Part shown: piece by piece, positions 50,865 through 59,611 of the stretch | Layout: each line of letters begins with the position of its first letter | How positions within the stretch are numbered: the first letter of the stretch is position 1 | Origin: Bryobacterales bacterium | GTDB taxonomy: Bacteria > Acidobacteriota > Terriglobia > Bryobacterales > UBA6623 | Assembly (NCBI GenBank): GCA_028819215.1 | Contig: JAPPMG010000009.1 | Coordinates: 9,331-73,330 of the forward strand | Direction of reading: 5' to 3' | Length of the DNA stretch: 64,000 nucleotides | The notes under the pieces: model-generated | Databases searched by the model: none | Told to the model about the DNA's origin: nothing | What the model saw: the letters and a program-made list of their open reading frames with translations, nothing else | Program-made: the position numbers and the translations under genes

Positions 50865-51668
50865 GTGCAGGTCGATGGAAAGGTAGTTGTTGTAACCGGT
50901 GCCGCCCGCGGGATTGGGCGTGCGCTGGCCGAGCGGTTCGCGCAGGAAGGCGCCCGAGCCGTGGTTGCGGCAGACTTCGATGCCCCTGCCGTCCGAGAGA
51001 CGGCCGCCGAGATTGGCGCTGCCTCTCGTGTTGCCGACGTTCGTTCCGAAGCCGCGGTCAGCGATCTGATCGCATCGGTCGAAGAGGAGTACGGGCCAAT
51101 CGACCTGTTCTGCTCCAATGCCGGGATTTCTCATCCCGGCGGGCCCGAGGTGTCCAACGAGGATCTCGAGCGCGTCCTTGACGTTAACTATCGGTCGCAT
51201 CTCTACGCCGCGAGGAATCTAGTGCCGAAGATGACAGCCCGAGGCGAGGGTTACCTGCTCAACACTGCCTCCGCCGCCGGCGTGCTGACGCAGATCGGCT
51301 CGTTGGCCTATGCCGTGACCAAGCACGCCGCAGTAGCCTTGGCAGAGTGGCTAGCGGTTACCTACGGCGACCAAGGGCTAGGGGTCTCCGTGCTTTGCCC
51401 GCAGGGAGTGCGCACGCGGCTGCTGCTAGGCGAGCGCGGCGAACGCGACAATTTCCTCACGCCCGGAGCCATCGAGCCCTCCGAGGTTGCCGATGCCGTC
51501 GTGGAGGGCTTGGCAGAAGAGCGTTTCTTGATCTTGCCTCATCCCGAAGTGGCCGAGTATATGCGCCGCAAGGCGTCGGACTACGACCGCTGGCTGCGCG
51601 GCATGCGCCGGCTTCAGGCGCGCGTGCGCGCAGACCCCAAGACAGCGATGAAGACAACGGGCGGATAG
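50865..51668 (+). CDS. Short-chain dehydrogenase/reductase (SDR)
   Basis: A 267-residue classical SDR. VVVVTGAARGIGRALAERFA is the NAD(P) site (TGxxxGIG), CSNAGISHPGGP is the NAG motif, and the catalytic triad is Ser136 (NTASAAG), Tyr149 and Lys153 (YAVTK). RVLDVNYR and SVLCPQGVRT are other family segments. It oxidises or reduces a small alcohol or ketone. An acidic Asp37 after the second strand (AADFDA) favours NAD over NADP. The GTG start at 50865 is well supported by TAGGAGGGG 4-8 nt upstream. The preceding PHP-domain gene is 10 nt away and both may be co-transcribed. Confidence 0.92.
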   Translation: MQVDGKVVVVTGAARGIGRALAERFAQEGARAVVAADFDAPAVRETAAEIGAASRVADVRSEAAVSDLIASVEEEYGPIDLFCSNAGISHPGGPEVSNEDLERVLDVNYRSHLYAARNLVPKMTARGEGYLLNTASAAGVLTQIGSLAYAVTKHAAVALAEWLAVTYGDQGLGVSVLCPQGVRTRLLLGERGERDNFLTPGAIEPSEVADAVVEGLAEERFLILPHPEVAEYMRRKASDYDRWLRGMRRLQARVRADPKTAMKTTGG

Positions 51669-51864
51669 GGGTAATTCTGTCCCCGGTCGGATGCGTCAGG
51701 CGCGATCCGCTCCCGCCCAAGCCTTGAGGATTGCACGAGGTTCCGGCCGCTTCGGGACTTGGTTGGCGCCGGAGCATTTTTGCGGCTGTGTGTTCGGAGG
51801 GTGCGAGAATAGCTATTGGGAGCGGTGTCGCCTCGCGCGAGGGCCGGCGCTGGGATTTTCTGGC

Positions 51865-52569
51865 ATGCTGTTGCTGGTCGCGGCATTTTCCTTTGAATTC
51901 GCTGGCCTTCGGTCGTGCAAGCCTTGCGCCAAGGCTGGCCTGCGCTGGGCTGCGACGCTCGATCTGGCGGGAGACCGGGCCATCTTGGTCGCTAACGGCG
52001 CGGGCCGCACGCGCGCGTCCGCAGCCGCGAGGACGATATTGTCCACGGAATCGGTTCGGGCCGTGATTTCGACCGGGTTCGCCGGTGCTCTCGACCCTGC
52101 TCTCCTGGCGGGGGACGTGTTTGTCGCGGATTCCGTCCGAGGTGACGAGGGGGAATTCTCCAGCCGGCTGCCCGCCGGGTCGCTCGGCGACGTGCGGCGC
52201 GGCGCGCTGTTGACCGTGGACCGGGTCGTGCAGTCAGCCTCGGCCAAGCGCGAGCTTTGGGGGCAGGGCTCCCAGGCTGTCGATATGGAGGCCTCATCGG
52301 TTGCCGCAGTGGCTGAGGAGCACGGCTTGCCATTCTTCTGTATCAGGGCGATCAGCGATCTCGCCTCTGAGGACATGCCCGTCGACTTCGATCGTGCGCT
52401 CCGCTCGGATGGCTCGCTTTCCGCCTTGAGTGTGTTCGGACAGGCGCTGCTCGCGCGCGGCCGCTGGTCACGCCTCATGCGCCTGCGTCGCGATTCGGCA
52501 GCCGCTGCCCGATCGCTGGGTGCGTGCCTGAGGCGCTGCGAGTTCCCCTTGCCAGCCAGTGGCATATGA
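51865..52569 (+). CDS. Nucleosidase/phosphorylase, HpnG-like (adenosylhopane or methylthioadenosine type)
   Basis: A 234-residue member of the purine-nucleoside phosphorylase superfamily. STGFAGALDPALLAGDVFVA near residue 78 is the core glycine-rich segment, SQAVDMEASSVAAVAEEHGL holds the ribose-binding Met-Glu, and CIRAISDLASEDMP holds the catalytic Asp. The order of segments and the Arg-rich C-terminal tail (RLMRLRRDSAAAARSL) recall HpnG, which removes adenine from adenosylhopane during hopanoid synthesis; MTA/SAH nucleosidase is the alternative. The ATG at 51865 is chosen to match family length; a longer in-frame extension upstream is poor. The stop overlaps the next ATG by 4 nt, coupling it to a zinc dehydrogenase. 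Confidence 0.7.
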   Translation: MLLLVAAFSFEFAGLRSCKPCAKAGLRWAATLDLAGDRAILVANGAGRTRASAAARTILSTESVRAVISTGFAGALDPALLAGDVFVADSVRGDEGEFSSRLPAGSLGDVRRGALLTVDRVVQSASAKRELWGQGSQAVDMEASSVAAVAEEHGLPFFCIRAISDLASEDMPVDFDRALRSDGSLSALSVFGQALLARGRWSRLMRLRRDSAAAARSLGACLRRCEFPLPASGI

Positions 52570-53633
52570 CGATTCCTGGAGCCATGACGGCCGCAGTCTA
52601 TCGTGGTCGGCAGACTGTTGTTCCCGAGTCGGTCGCCGTGCCGACGATCGGACCGGGCGAGCTGCTCGTTCGCGTCGAGGCCTGCGGCATTTGCCACACA
52701 GACCTGAAGAAGATCGAGCACGACTTGTTGCCTGCTCCTAGGATCTACGGCCATGAGACGGCCGGGGTCGTTGCGCAGGTTGGGGAGGGAGTCGAAAGCT
52801 ACGAGGTGGGGGACCGTGTGTGTTTCTTCCATCACATTCCCTGCTTTGACTGCCACTATTGCCGCTTCCGTGACTACGCGCAATGCGCGACATACAAGCG
52901 GGTCGGAGTGACTGCTGGTTTCGAGCCCGCGGGAGGCGGTTTCGCCCAGTACGTCAGGGTGATGGACTGGATTGTGCGCCGCGGGGTCGAGCGCATTCCG
53001 CCGCATGCCAGCTTCGAGCGCGCGACATTCGTCGAACCGACCAACACCTGCCTGAAGGGCTTGGCAAAGCTGGCCGCGGATCCCGACGAGAGCGTGCTGG
53101 TGATGGGGCAGGGCCCGATCGGACTGCTCTTCACGACGCTGCTGCGTCGGCAAGGCGTGCGCTTGATCTACACCAGCGACCGGCTGGCTTCTCGGCTGGA
53201 ACTGTCCCGTCGATTGGGCGCTACTGAGGCTTGGGACGCTGGCAGCGAGGTGGCCGTCGGCGTGCGCGGAGTTTCCAACGGCCGCGGCGTTGACGCCGTG
53301 ATCGTGGCCGCATCGGCACCCGGAATCGTCGAGCAAGCCATATCGCTGTCGCGTCGGGGCGGACGTGTGATGCTGTTCGCACAGACCTCTCCCACGGAGC
53401 GGTTCGAACTTGACGGCAAGAGCGTGTGTGCCGAGGACCGGGCGGTGTTCGGCTCGTACAGCGCATGCGCCGACTTGCAGTCCGAGTCTGCCGCTGCGGT
53501 CTGGGATCCCGAGTTCCCGGCGAACGAGCTCGTCACGCACCGGTTTCGGCTGGATGAGTTCGAATCTGGCATGCGCCTGGCATCCCGGCCCCAAGAGGGT
53601 GCCTTGAAGCTGCTCGTCATGCCACAGGAGTGA
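52566..53633 (+). CDS. Zinc-dependent alcohol dehydrogenase (medium-chain), first of a pair
   Basis: A 355-residue MDR protein. The catalytic zinc ligands are Cys40 (CGICHTDLK), His63-Glu64 (YGHETAG) and a later Glu (FVEPTNTC); the structural zinc has Cys93, 96, 99 and 107 (CFDCHYC...C). The nucleotide site is LVMGQGPIGLLF. FFHHIPCFDCHYCRF has two extra histidines next to the structural cluster. It oxidises an alcohol or polyol with NAD(P). The ATG at 52566 overlaps the nucleosidase stop by 4 nt, so I reject the in-frame upstream start. The neighbour at 53635 is a second dehydrogenase of the same family. Confidence 0.9.
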   Translation: MTIPGAMTAAVYRGRQTVVPESVAVPTIGPGELLVRVEACGICHTDLKKIEHDLLPAPRIYGHETAGVVAQVGEGVESYEVGDRVCFFHHIPCFDCHYCRFRDYAQCATYKRVGVTAGFEPAGGGFAQYVRVMDWIVRRGVERIPPHASFERATFVEPTNTCLKGLAKLAADPDESVLVMGQGPIGLLFTTLLRRQGVRLIYTSDRLASRLELSRRLGATEAWDAGSEVAVGVRGVSNGRGVDAVIVAASAPGIVEQAISLSRRGGRVMLFAQTSPTERFELDGKSVCAEDRAVFGSYSACADLQSESAAAVWDPEFPANELVTHRFRLDEFESGMRLASRPQEGALKLLVMPQE

Positions 53634-53634
53634 G

Positions 53635-54699
53635 ATGCATTCGCGGCGAGACATGCTGGCTTGCGTCCTGCATGGCCAAGAAGACCTCCGCATGGAGCGC
53701 ATTGCCGTCCCTACCGTGGGCCCGGCCGACCTCTTGGTTCGGGTCCGTGCCGCGCTCACGTGCGGAACCGACCTGAAGGTCTACCGGCGCGGCCATCACG
53801 CCCGCATGATCACTCTTCCGGCCCCGCTGGGCCACGAACTCGCCGGAGACGTAGTGGAGACCGGCTCGGCCGTGCGCTCGTTCAAGGTCGGCGACCGCAT
53901 CGTGGCGGCCAACTCGGCGCCCTGCCACAAGTGCTTCTTTTGCCGCCATGGCGAGAAGAACCTGTGCGAGAACCTGCTCTTCAACAACGGGGCCTATGCG
54001 GAGTACATCAAGATTCCGGGGCCTATCGTGGACTGCAATACGCACATCCTCCCCTCCCAAGTCGACTACCGGGACGCCGCTTTGTCCGAGCCGCTGGCAT
54101 GCGTGCTGAAGGGGATCGACGACACCGGGGTGAAACCCGGCGACACCGTTACGATCATCGGTCTCGGGCCGATCGGGCTGATGTTCGTGCGAGTCGCCAA
54201 GATCGCCGGGGCCCGGGTGATCGCAATCGGCAGGCGTCAGGTCCAGCTGGACAGGGCGGAGCATCTCGGAGCGGAGGTGCTGATCGAGTCGCATCGCGGC
54301 GACGACCCGACGGACGAGGTCCGGAGGCACACGCACGGTGGCAGGGGGTCGGACGTGGTGATCGAAGCGGTCGGCTCTCCGCATGCTTGGCGCCAGGCAG
54401 TATCCATGGTCCGTTCGGGCGGCAAGGTGAATTTTTTTGGCGGATGCCCGAAGCAGACTGTCGTTTGCTTGGACACGGGCAGGTTGCACTATTCCTCCAT
54501 CACTCTCAGAGCGACGTTCCATCACACGCCGGACCACATCCGCGAAGCCTTGGAACTTGTCAGTCGCGGCGAGGTGCATGCGGGGGATTTTATTTCGGGC
54601 GAGGTTCCGCTCACAGAGTTGGCTACGGCATTCCGGCAATGGGCGAGCCGTCGAGGTCAGCTCAAGATAGCCATCCTGCCTGACCACGCACAGTCTTGA
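53635..54699 (+). CDS. Zinc-dependent alcohol dehydrogenase, second of a pair
   Basis: A 354-residue MDR dehydrogenase. Cys43 (TCGTDLKVY), His67-Glu68 (LGHELAG) and a later SEPLACVLKG Glu form the catalytic zinc site; Cys97, 100, 103 and 111 (CHKCFFC...C) form the structural site. Nucleotide binding is at IIGLGPIGLMFV. It shares the general plan of its neighbour but not close identity, so the two probably act on successive intermediates instead of being a recent duplication. The ATG at 53635 is supported by CAGGAG about 5 nt upstream. It converges with glnE across 4 nt. With the nucleosidase upstream, a purine-sugar-derived substrate is one option; this is inference. Confidence 0.9.
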   Translation: MHSRRDMLACVLHGQEDLRMERIAVPTVGPADLLVRVRAALTCGTDLKVYRRGHHARMITLPAPLGHELAGDVVETGSAVRSFKVGDRIVAANSAPCHKCFFCRHGEKNLCENLLFNNGAYAEYIKIPGPIVDCNTHILPSQVDYRDAALSEPLACVLKGIDDTGVKPGDTVTIIGLGPIGLMFVRVAKIAGARVIAIGRRQVQLDRAEHLGAEVLIESHRGDDPTDEVRRHTHGGRGSDVVIEAVGSPHAWRQAVSMVRSGGKVNFFGGCPKQTVVCLDTGRLHYSSITLRATFHHTPDHIREALELVSRGEVHAGDFISGEVPLTELATAFRQWASRRGQLKIAILPDHAQS

Positions 54700-54703
54700 G
54701 CGG

Positions 54704-57610
54704 CTAGCCCTCGCCGACGAATTCGTGTAAGGCTGCCCTCACCTTGGCAGAAGCACCGTCCAAGCGAGCTGCTAGGTCTCCGAAGTTGTCCACGCCCGCC
54801 GCCTCAGCGAAGGAGGGGCGCAGGCGCTCGGGGACGGCCGCGCCTCGCTTGTCCGCGTCGAGCAGAGACTGGAGTGTTTGAACGCGCGTCATTAGCCGCC
54901 AGGCGTCAGCGAGCCCCGTCGCTAGATCGACCGGAATCGCGCCAGTCTCTCCCAGCGCCGCTAGCACTTCGCCAGCCGTGGCGGCGGACCGGACCAAGGG
55001 ATGCTCCGGAGCATGGCGGAGCCTGAAATAGTGCGTCAACACGGCGATTTCGGAGAGTCCCCCAGGGCGGTCTGCCACAGCCCGCGGATCGACGTCGGTC
55101 GGGGCGCTGCGTACTCGCTTGAGCGCCGCGGCTGCCTGTGCGCGCAACGCTGCGGGGTCGCGGCGCATCTCGAGGGCGGCAGACATGCTCTGCGAGACGT
55201 GCTCGGCCCCGTCTCCGACGCAGTACACGAGCCTGGGCCAGCACGGCGCCCGCCCGCTCCAGACACCCTCTTTCAGTCTGGCTTGCAGGGCATCGTAGCT
55301 CGCGGCGGGCCCTTCGGTGGCACAGGCGTAGATCTTGCGCCACCCCGGCTTCCCGCGGAGACCGCCCAGCAGTGTCGACTCCAGTTGCTGTGCAAAGGCA
55401 GACGCAGCTTGACCGGTGCGGCCTTGGCCTCGGATCTCGCCAGCATCGAAGACGGCGATCTCCACCCCAGAGTCCACATTCAGACCTCGGCCCCCATAGT
55501 GGCCGGTGGCCAGGATCGCTATGCCGGCGCCTTCCGGAGACGCGTCCGAGGGAGTGATTTCGTCGCTTGCGCACTTTGCCAGGGCCGCGATCGTGCAATC
55601 TGCGATGTCAGAAAAAAGCGCTGACGCATCCAGCGGATCTAGCGCGTGGAACAAGACCCTTGCGCCGACCTTGAAGCGGGCCTCGTGCGTCCACTTGGAA
55701 ATCTGCTGCACCCTGCCGTCGAAACCCATGACGCCCGCCAGCGTCGCGGTCAGGCTCGCTTGCAGCGCGCCGCGATCTGGTGGAGACGAGTCGGAATCCG
55801 GATCGAGCAGGCTCTCGAGCAAGGCCGGCCTTGCGGTCAGTAGCGCTCCGATCGCCGGCGCCGAGACCATGGTCTCGGCTACGGTCTCCAACACGTGCAG
55901 GTTGGCTTGGAAGAGGGTCAGCATGCCGTGCGCGTCTGGGATTCGGTCGACGAACTCGTCAAACCGGCGCAGGGCCAAGTCAGGGTCCTCCGTCCCGCAG
56001 GAAGCAATGAGAAGCGAGGGGATCAGAGACTGGAACAATTCCATCGCCCGGCGATCTCGCGCCACGGTGTGCCGCCCCGTGCGCCATCGCTCCACGATGG
56101 CGAAGGCTGCTGCGGGATCGCCGTAGCCCATGCGTCCGAGCCGCTCCTCGGTTTCCGCTCGGGTGCGTCCGGACAGAGCCGAGGAGGCGCTTGCAACTGT
56201 CATCTCCCGGGGCAGCTCGAAGAACGACTCGTATTGGTCCTCGACATTGCGCAGGTGCCCGATCAGGGCCTCGCGGAACGCTCGGCCGTCGGCGTATCCG
56301 AGAAACCGGGCCAAGCTCTCGTAGTCGGCCTCCCTCTTCGGCAGCGAGTGCGTCTGGCGGTCGCCGACCATCTGGATGCGGTGCTCGACCCGGCGAAGGT
56401 ACTCGTAAGCTGCGCTGAGCTTCTCGCTGGCGGCGTCTGGAATGCGGCCGGCCTCCGCAAGCGCCACCAGCGAGTCGCAGGTGCCGATCAGGCGCAGCGA
56501 GGGGTCGGTGCCTCCCCAGACCAACTGATGCGCCTGGGCAAAGAACTCGATTTCGCGAATGCCGCCCCGACCGAGCTTGAGGTTCTGGCCGACCTCGCCG
56601 ATCTGCCCCCCGCGATGCTGCGCGTCGATTCGTCTCTTGGTCTCGTGCAGTTCCTGCACCGTGGCGAAATCCAGGCTGTCACGCCACACAAATGGCTCCA
56701 GCCGCTTCAAGAAGCGCTCGCCCGCGGCAACGTCGCCGGCGACCGGGCGCGCCTTGATCATCGCTGCGCGCTCCCAGGTCTGGCCGCGCTTGGCGTAGTA
56801 CTCCAGAGCTGCCTTGGTCGAAATGACGAGCGGCATGGACACCGGATCGGGGCGGAGCCTCAGGTCTACCGGGAATACGCGCCCCTCCATCGTGGGGGCG
56901 GCCAGCAGATCGACGAATCGACGCGCCAAGCGCATGAATTGGGAGGGCGCCGCGTGCCGGTCTGCCAGCGGAGTCACGTCGGGATCGTAGAGCAGTATGA
57001 GATCGATGTCGGAGGAGTAGTTCAGCTCCTTTCCGCCGAGCTTGCCCATCCCGATCACGATCAGGCCGGAGTCTTCTTCGCACGCTTCACGCCCCGCGGC
57101 GAAAGCACCCTCGGCCGACAGTCGGGCCAGTTGCGCGCGCAGAGCCACCGAGCAGGCTGCCCGGGCGAACTCCGAGAGCGCGGCGGTCACCTCCCGCAGC
57201 GACCACACGCCCGCGATGTCGGCCAGCCCGACCGCCAGCGCGATGCGCCGACGCGCTCGGCGCAGCGCGCCCCCGACCTCCGGCTCAGGGGAGTCGATTG
57301 GAAGTGACAGCAAGCCGTCAACGATTGCGCCGACACAGTGGCCCGGACCGTTCTCCCAGAGTTCGCGAACAAAGCTTTGGTCGGCTATCGCGCAGCTCTC
57401 CAGGAAGGGGCTGGCTCCACAGATGCATCGCAGCATGGCACCGCCATCGGCTGAAGCGGGGAATTGCAGAGCGAAGTCCCGGTCCGGTCCTTGGCCGAGA
57501 GCGTTCGCGGCGTCGCTCCACTTTCTCAGACCCACGGCCGCGCGGTCGGAGCTCGCGGGCGCCGGCCATACGTCAGCGTCGTTCAGTCGACACTCGGTCC
57601 GAGATGCCAT
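54704..57610 (-). CDS. glnE: Glutamine synthetase adenylyltransferase/deadenylase, C-terminal active site altered
   Basis: A 968-residue GlnE. The N-terminal deadenylase nucleotidyltransferase site is intact: GLIVIGMGKLGGKELNYSSD followed by IDLILLYDP (Asp201 and Asp203), and VFPVDLRLRPDP, GQTWERAAMIKARPVAGD, LKLGRGGIREIEFFAQAHQL are the usual GlnE segments. The C-terminal adenylyltransferase half should contain G-K-x-G-G ... SDLDL; instead the segment near residue 700 reads AILATGHYGGRGLNVDSGVE, so the DxD pair is replaced by G-V-E. GlnE adds AMP to or removes it from glutamine synthetase according to nitrogen state. Here removal may be retained and addition lost. The ATG at 57610 is the ORF start. 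It converges with the dehydrogenase pair. Confidence 0.87.
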   Translation of the reverse strand: MASRTECRLNDADVWPAPASSDRAAVGLRKWSDAANALGQGPDRDFALQFPASADGGAMLRCICGASPFLESCAIADQSFVRELWENGPGHCVGAIVDGLLSLPIDSPEPEVGGALRRARRRIALAVGLADIAGVWSLREVTAALSEFARAACSVALRAQLARLSAEGAFAAGREACEEDSGLIVIGMGKLGGKELNYSSDIDLILLYDPDVTPLADRHAAPSQFMRLARRFVDLLAAPTMEGRVFPVDLRLRPDPVSMPLVISTKAALEYYAKRGQTWERAAMIKARPVAGDVAAGERFLKRLEPFVWRDSLDFATVQELHETKRRIDAQHRGGQIGEVGQNLKLGRGGIREIEFFAQAHQLVWGGTDPSLRLIGTCDSLVALAEAGRIPDAASEKLSAAYEYLRRVEHRIQMVGDRQTHSLPKREADYESLARFLGYADGRAFREALIGHLRNVEDQYESFFELPREMTVASASSALSGRTRAETEERLGRMGYGDPAAAFAIVERWRTGRHTVARDRRAMELFQSLIPSLLIASCGTEDPDLALRRFDEFVDRIPDAHGMLTLFQANLHVLETVAETMVSAPAIGALLTARPALLESLLDPDSDSSPPDRGALQASLTATLAGVMGFDGRVQQISKWTHEARFKVGARVLFHALDPLDASALFSDIADCTIAALAKCASDEITPSDASPEGAGIAILATGHYGGRGLNVDSGVEIAVFDAGEIRGQGRTGQAASAFAQQLESTLLGGLRGKPGWRKIYACATEGPAASYDALQARLKEGVWSGRAPCWPRLVYCVGDGAEHVSQSMSAALEMRRDPAALRAQAAAALKRVRSAPTDVDPRAVADRPGGLSEIAVLTHYFRLRHAPEHPLVRSAATAGEVLAALGETGAIPVDLATGLADAWRLMTRVQTLQSLLDADKRGAAVPERLRPSFAEAAGVDNFGDLAARLDGASAKVRAALHEFVGEG

Positions 57611-58007
57611 CCAGCCCTAGTGTCGTGCCTGTGCCGCGATGCTCGTGGCTGCTGCCCGCCGCGCCGATGGCCCCCGACCCGCAGGCCCTGGCCGCTGTCG
57701 GGATCGGTGTGAGGTCAATCCGCTGCTCGTGCGTGCCACATCGTATCAGATGCGGAGTCGCTGCCTGCGCACTCGCGATGCGCGATCGTTGGCATCCGAT
57801 CTGGCACTGCAGGGCGGTGCGTTCACGGCGGGCCGCGATGCTTGGCGGCACCGGGTGGCAGGCGCTTGCTGCCGGTCGGGAGATCGGGCGGTGAGGCTGC
57901 GGTATTGCATAATGTCAGCGTGGACGTAAGCAAGCACAGGCTGTGGCGGGTTGCCTGCCGGTTCTTGCTGTACGTTTACTCTGGACGTCCATGAGCGAGA
58001 GGAGTTT
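57611..58007. other. About 400 bp between glnE and the signalling operon, no gene recognised
   Basis: Frames are open on both strands but carry no motif I recognise. GCATAATG occurs near 57907, a possible -10 region. It is the divergent promoter space between glnE and the response-regulator operon. Confidence 0.5.
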
Positions 58008-59189
58008 GTGCCAAGTTCAACGCATGTGACGCCGAACGGGCCGCACCGCATCCTAGTGGTCGACGACGAGCCCGATCTGGAGCTATTGATCAGGCAGCGC
58101 ATGCGGCGAGAGATCCGCTCCGGGGAATTCCAGATGGAGTTTGCCCAAAACGGCTTGGAAGCGCTCGCCAAGATGGAGCAGTTGGACCATTTCGACATGG
58201 TGCTTTCGGACATCAACATGCCTAAGATGGATGGGCTGGCCCTGCTGGAGCGGATACCGAGCGTCGATCCGGACGTGAAGGCCGTGATCGTCTCCGCCTA
58301 CGGGGACATGAAGAACATTCGCACAGCGATGAATCGAGGGGCGTTTGATTTCGTCACCAAGCCGATCGATTTCGGCGATCTGCGGGTGACGATCGACCGC
58401 ACCTTGCAAAACTCGGCGGTTTGGCGGGAAGCGATGCAGTCCCGCAGCCAGCTGTTGGCGCTGGAGAACGAACTCGGGGTGGCCCGCCGGATGCAGGCCT
58501 CGATCCTGCCGACAAAGTTCCCGAAGGCGGACAGCTTCGAGGTCTACGCCAACATGCAGCCGGCCCGTGCGGTGGGCGGGGACTTCTATGATGTCCAGAG
58601 CTTAGACCAGTCGCGCTTAGGAATGGCGATCGCCGACGTGTCCGGCAAGGGCGTGCCTGCGGCGCTGTTCATGATGTCTAGCCGGACGCTACTCAAGGGC
58701 GCGGCGATTGGCTCGTCGGATCCGTCGATGGTGCTGACGACAGTCAACAGCGTGCTCAGCGATGACAACCCCGAGATGATGTTCGTGACGGTGCTGTATG
58801 CGGTGTTCGACCCTAGAACGCGTGCCTACACGTATGCCTGCGGGGGCCACGACAGCCCATTGGTGGTGCATGCCGACGGTTCTTCGACGCTGTTGCCGCA
58901 CACGGGGGGGATTGCTCTGGGCGTGCTTCCGAAGGTGGCATACCGGTCGCACACCGTGACGTTGGAGGAAGGCGACACGGTGCTGCTGTACACGGATGGG
59001 GTGACTGAATCGCAGAACAAATCTGGGAAGCAGTTCGGTCTGACGCGCCTGCGGGAGATATTCCAACAGCAGGTGCGGCCTGGAGCGGAGACGGCCACCG
59101 GGATGGTATTCGGAGCGGTAAGGGACTTCGCAGGGACGGCGCCTCAATTCGACGACATCACGTGCTTGGCGCTGAGTCAGCGGGGGTAG
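58008..59189 (+). CDS. Response regulator with PP2C (SpoIIE-type) phosphatase output
   Basis: A 393-residue protein. Residues 14-130 are a receiver: the acidic pair D19/D20 (VVDDEP), phospho-acceptor Asp68 (LSDINMPKMDG), Ser95 (IVSAYGDM) and Lys118 (FVTKPI). A coiled-coil linker (ALENELGVARRMQASILPTK) leads into the PP2C/SpoIIE domain with GGDFYD, IADVSGKGVPAALFM, ACGGHDSPL and FDDITCL, which supply the metal-binding aspartates. This architecture dephosphorylates an anti-sigma-factor antagonist in partner-switching cascades. The GTG at 58008 is chosen for the GAGAGGAG 5-6 nt upstream. It is the first gene of an operon; a kinase follows 6 nt after its stop. Confidence 0.9.
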   Translation: MPSSTHVTPNGPHRILVVDDEPDLELLIRQRMRREIRSGEFQMEFAQNGLEALAKMEQLDHFDMVLSDINMPKMDGLALLERIPSVDPDVKAVIVSAYGDMKNIRTAMNRGAFDFVTKPIDFGDLRVTIDRTLQNSAVWREAMQSRSQLLALENELGVARRMQASILPTKFPKADSFEVYANMQPARAVGGDFYDVQSLDQSRLGMAIADVSGKGVPAALFMMSSRTLLKGAAIGSSDPSMVLTTVNSVLSDDNPEMMFVTVLYAVFDPRTRAYTYACGGHDSPLVVHADGSSTLLPHTGGIALGVLPKVAYRSHTVTLEEGDTVLLYTDGVTESQNKSGKQFGLTRLREIFQQQVRPGAETATGMVFGAVRDFAGTAPQFDDITCLALSQRG

Positions 59190-59195
59190 GTAGCG

Positions 59196-59609
59196 ATGGC
59201 AGACCGGCTCAGTCTTAACTTAGAGTCGAGCTTAGAATCCTTGGGCGAGATCGAGCAGGCCGTGACATCATTTGGGGCCGAGAGTGGATGGCCAGCCGAC
59301 CTTCTCTTCCATGTCCAGTTGGTGCTGGATGAGCTGGCGACCAACGTGATCAATCACGGGTACGGCGCGAGTGGGCATCACTTTCAGATCATGATCGAGT
59401 CCAAGCCGCAGTCTGTGCACATCGAACTTGTCGACGAAGCGCGCCCGTTCGATCCGCTTAAGGATGCCCCGCAGCCGACCACCGACACGAGCCTAGAAGA
59501 ACGGAAGGTGGGTGGACTGGGGGTGCATATCGCCAAGCAGCTGATGGACGAGCTGGAGTACAGGCGGGAGAACGGCAAGAACCGTCTGACGCTCGTGAAG
59601 AATCGCTGA
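59196..59609 (+). CDS. RsbW-like anti-sigma factor serine kinase (HATPase_c)
   Basis: A 137-residue GHKL kinase. LVLDELATNVINHGY is the N box that holds ATP and magnesium, ELVDEARPFDP is the G1-like box, and KVGGLGVHIAKQLMDELEYR is the G2 region. Small stand-alone proteins of this kind phosphorylate an anti-sigma-factor antagonist or bind a sigma factor. No sigma factor or STAS-domain antagonist is encoded nearby, so its partner must lie elsewhere. It starts 6 nt after the phosphatase and ends 2 nt before the binding-protein gene, so all four genes are tightly co-transcribed. Confidence 0.9.
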   Translation: MADRLSLNLESSLESLGEIEQAVTSFGAESGWPADLLFHVQLVLDELATNVINHGYGASGHHFQIMIESKPQSVHIELVDEARPFDPLKDAPQPTTDTSLEERKVGGLGVHIAKQLMDELEYRRENGKNRLTLVKNR

Positions 59610-59611
59610 AG

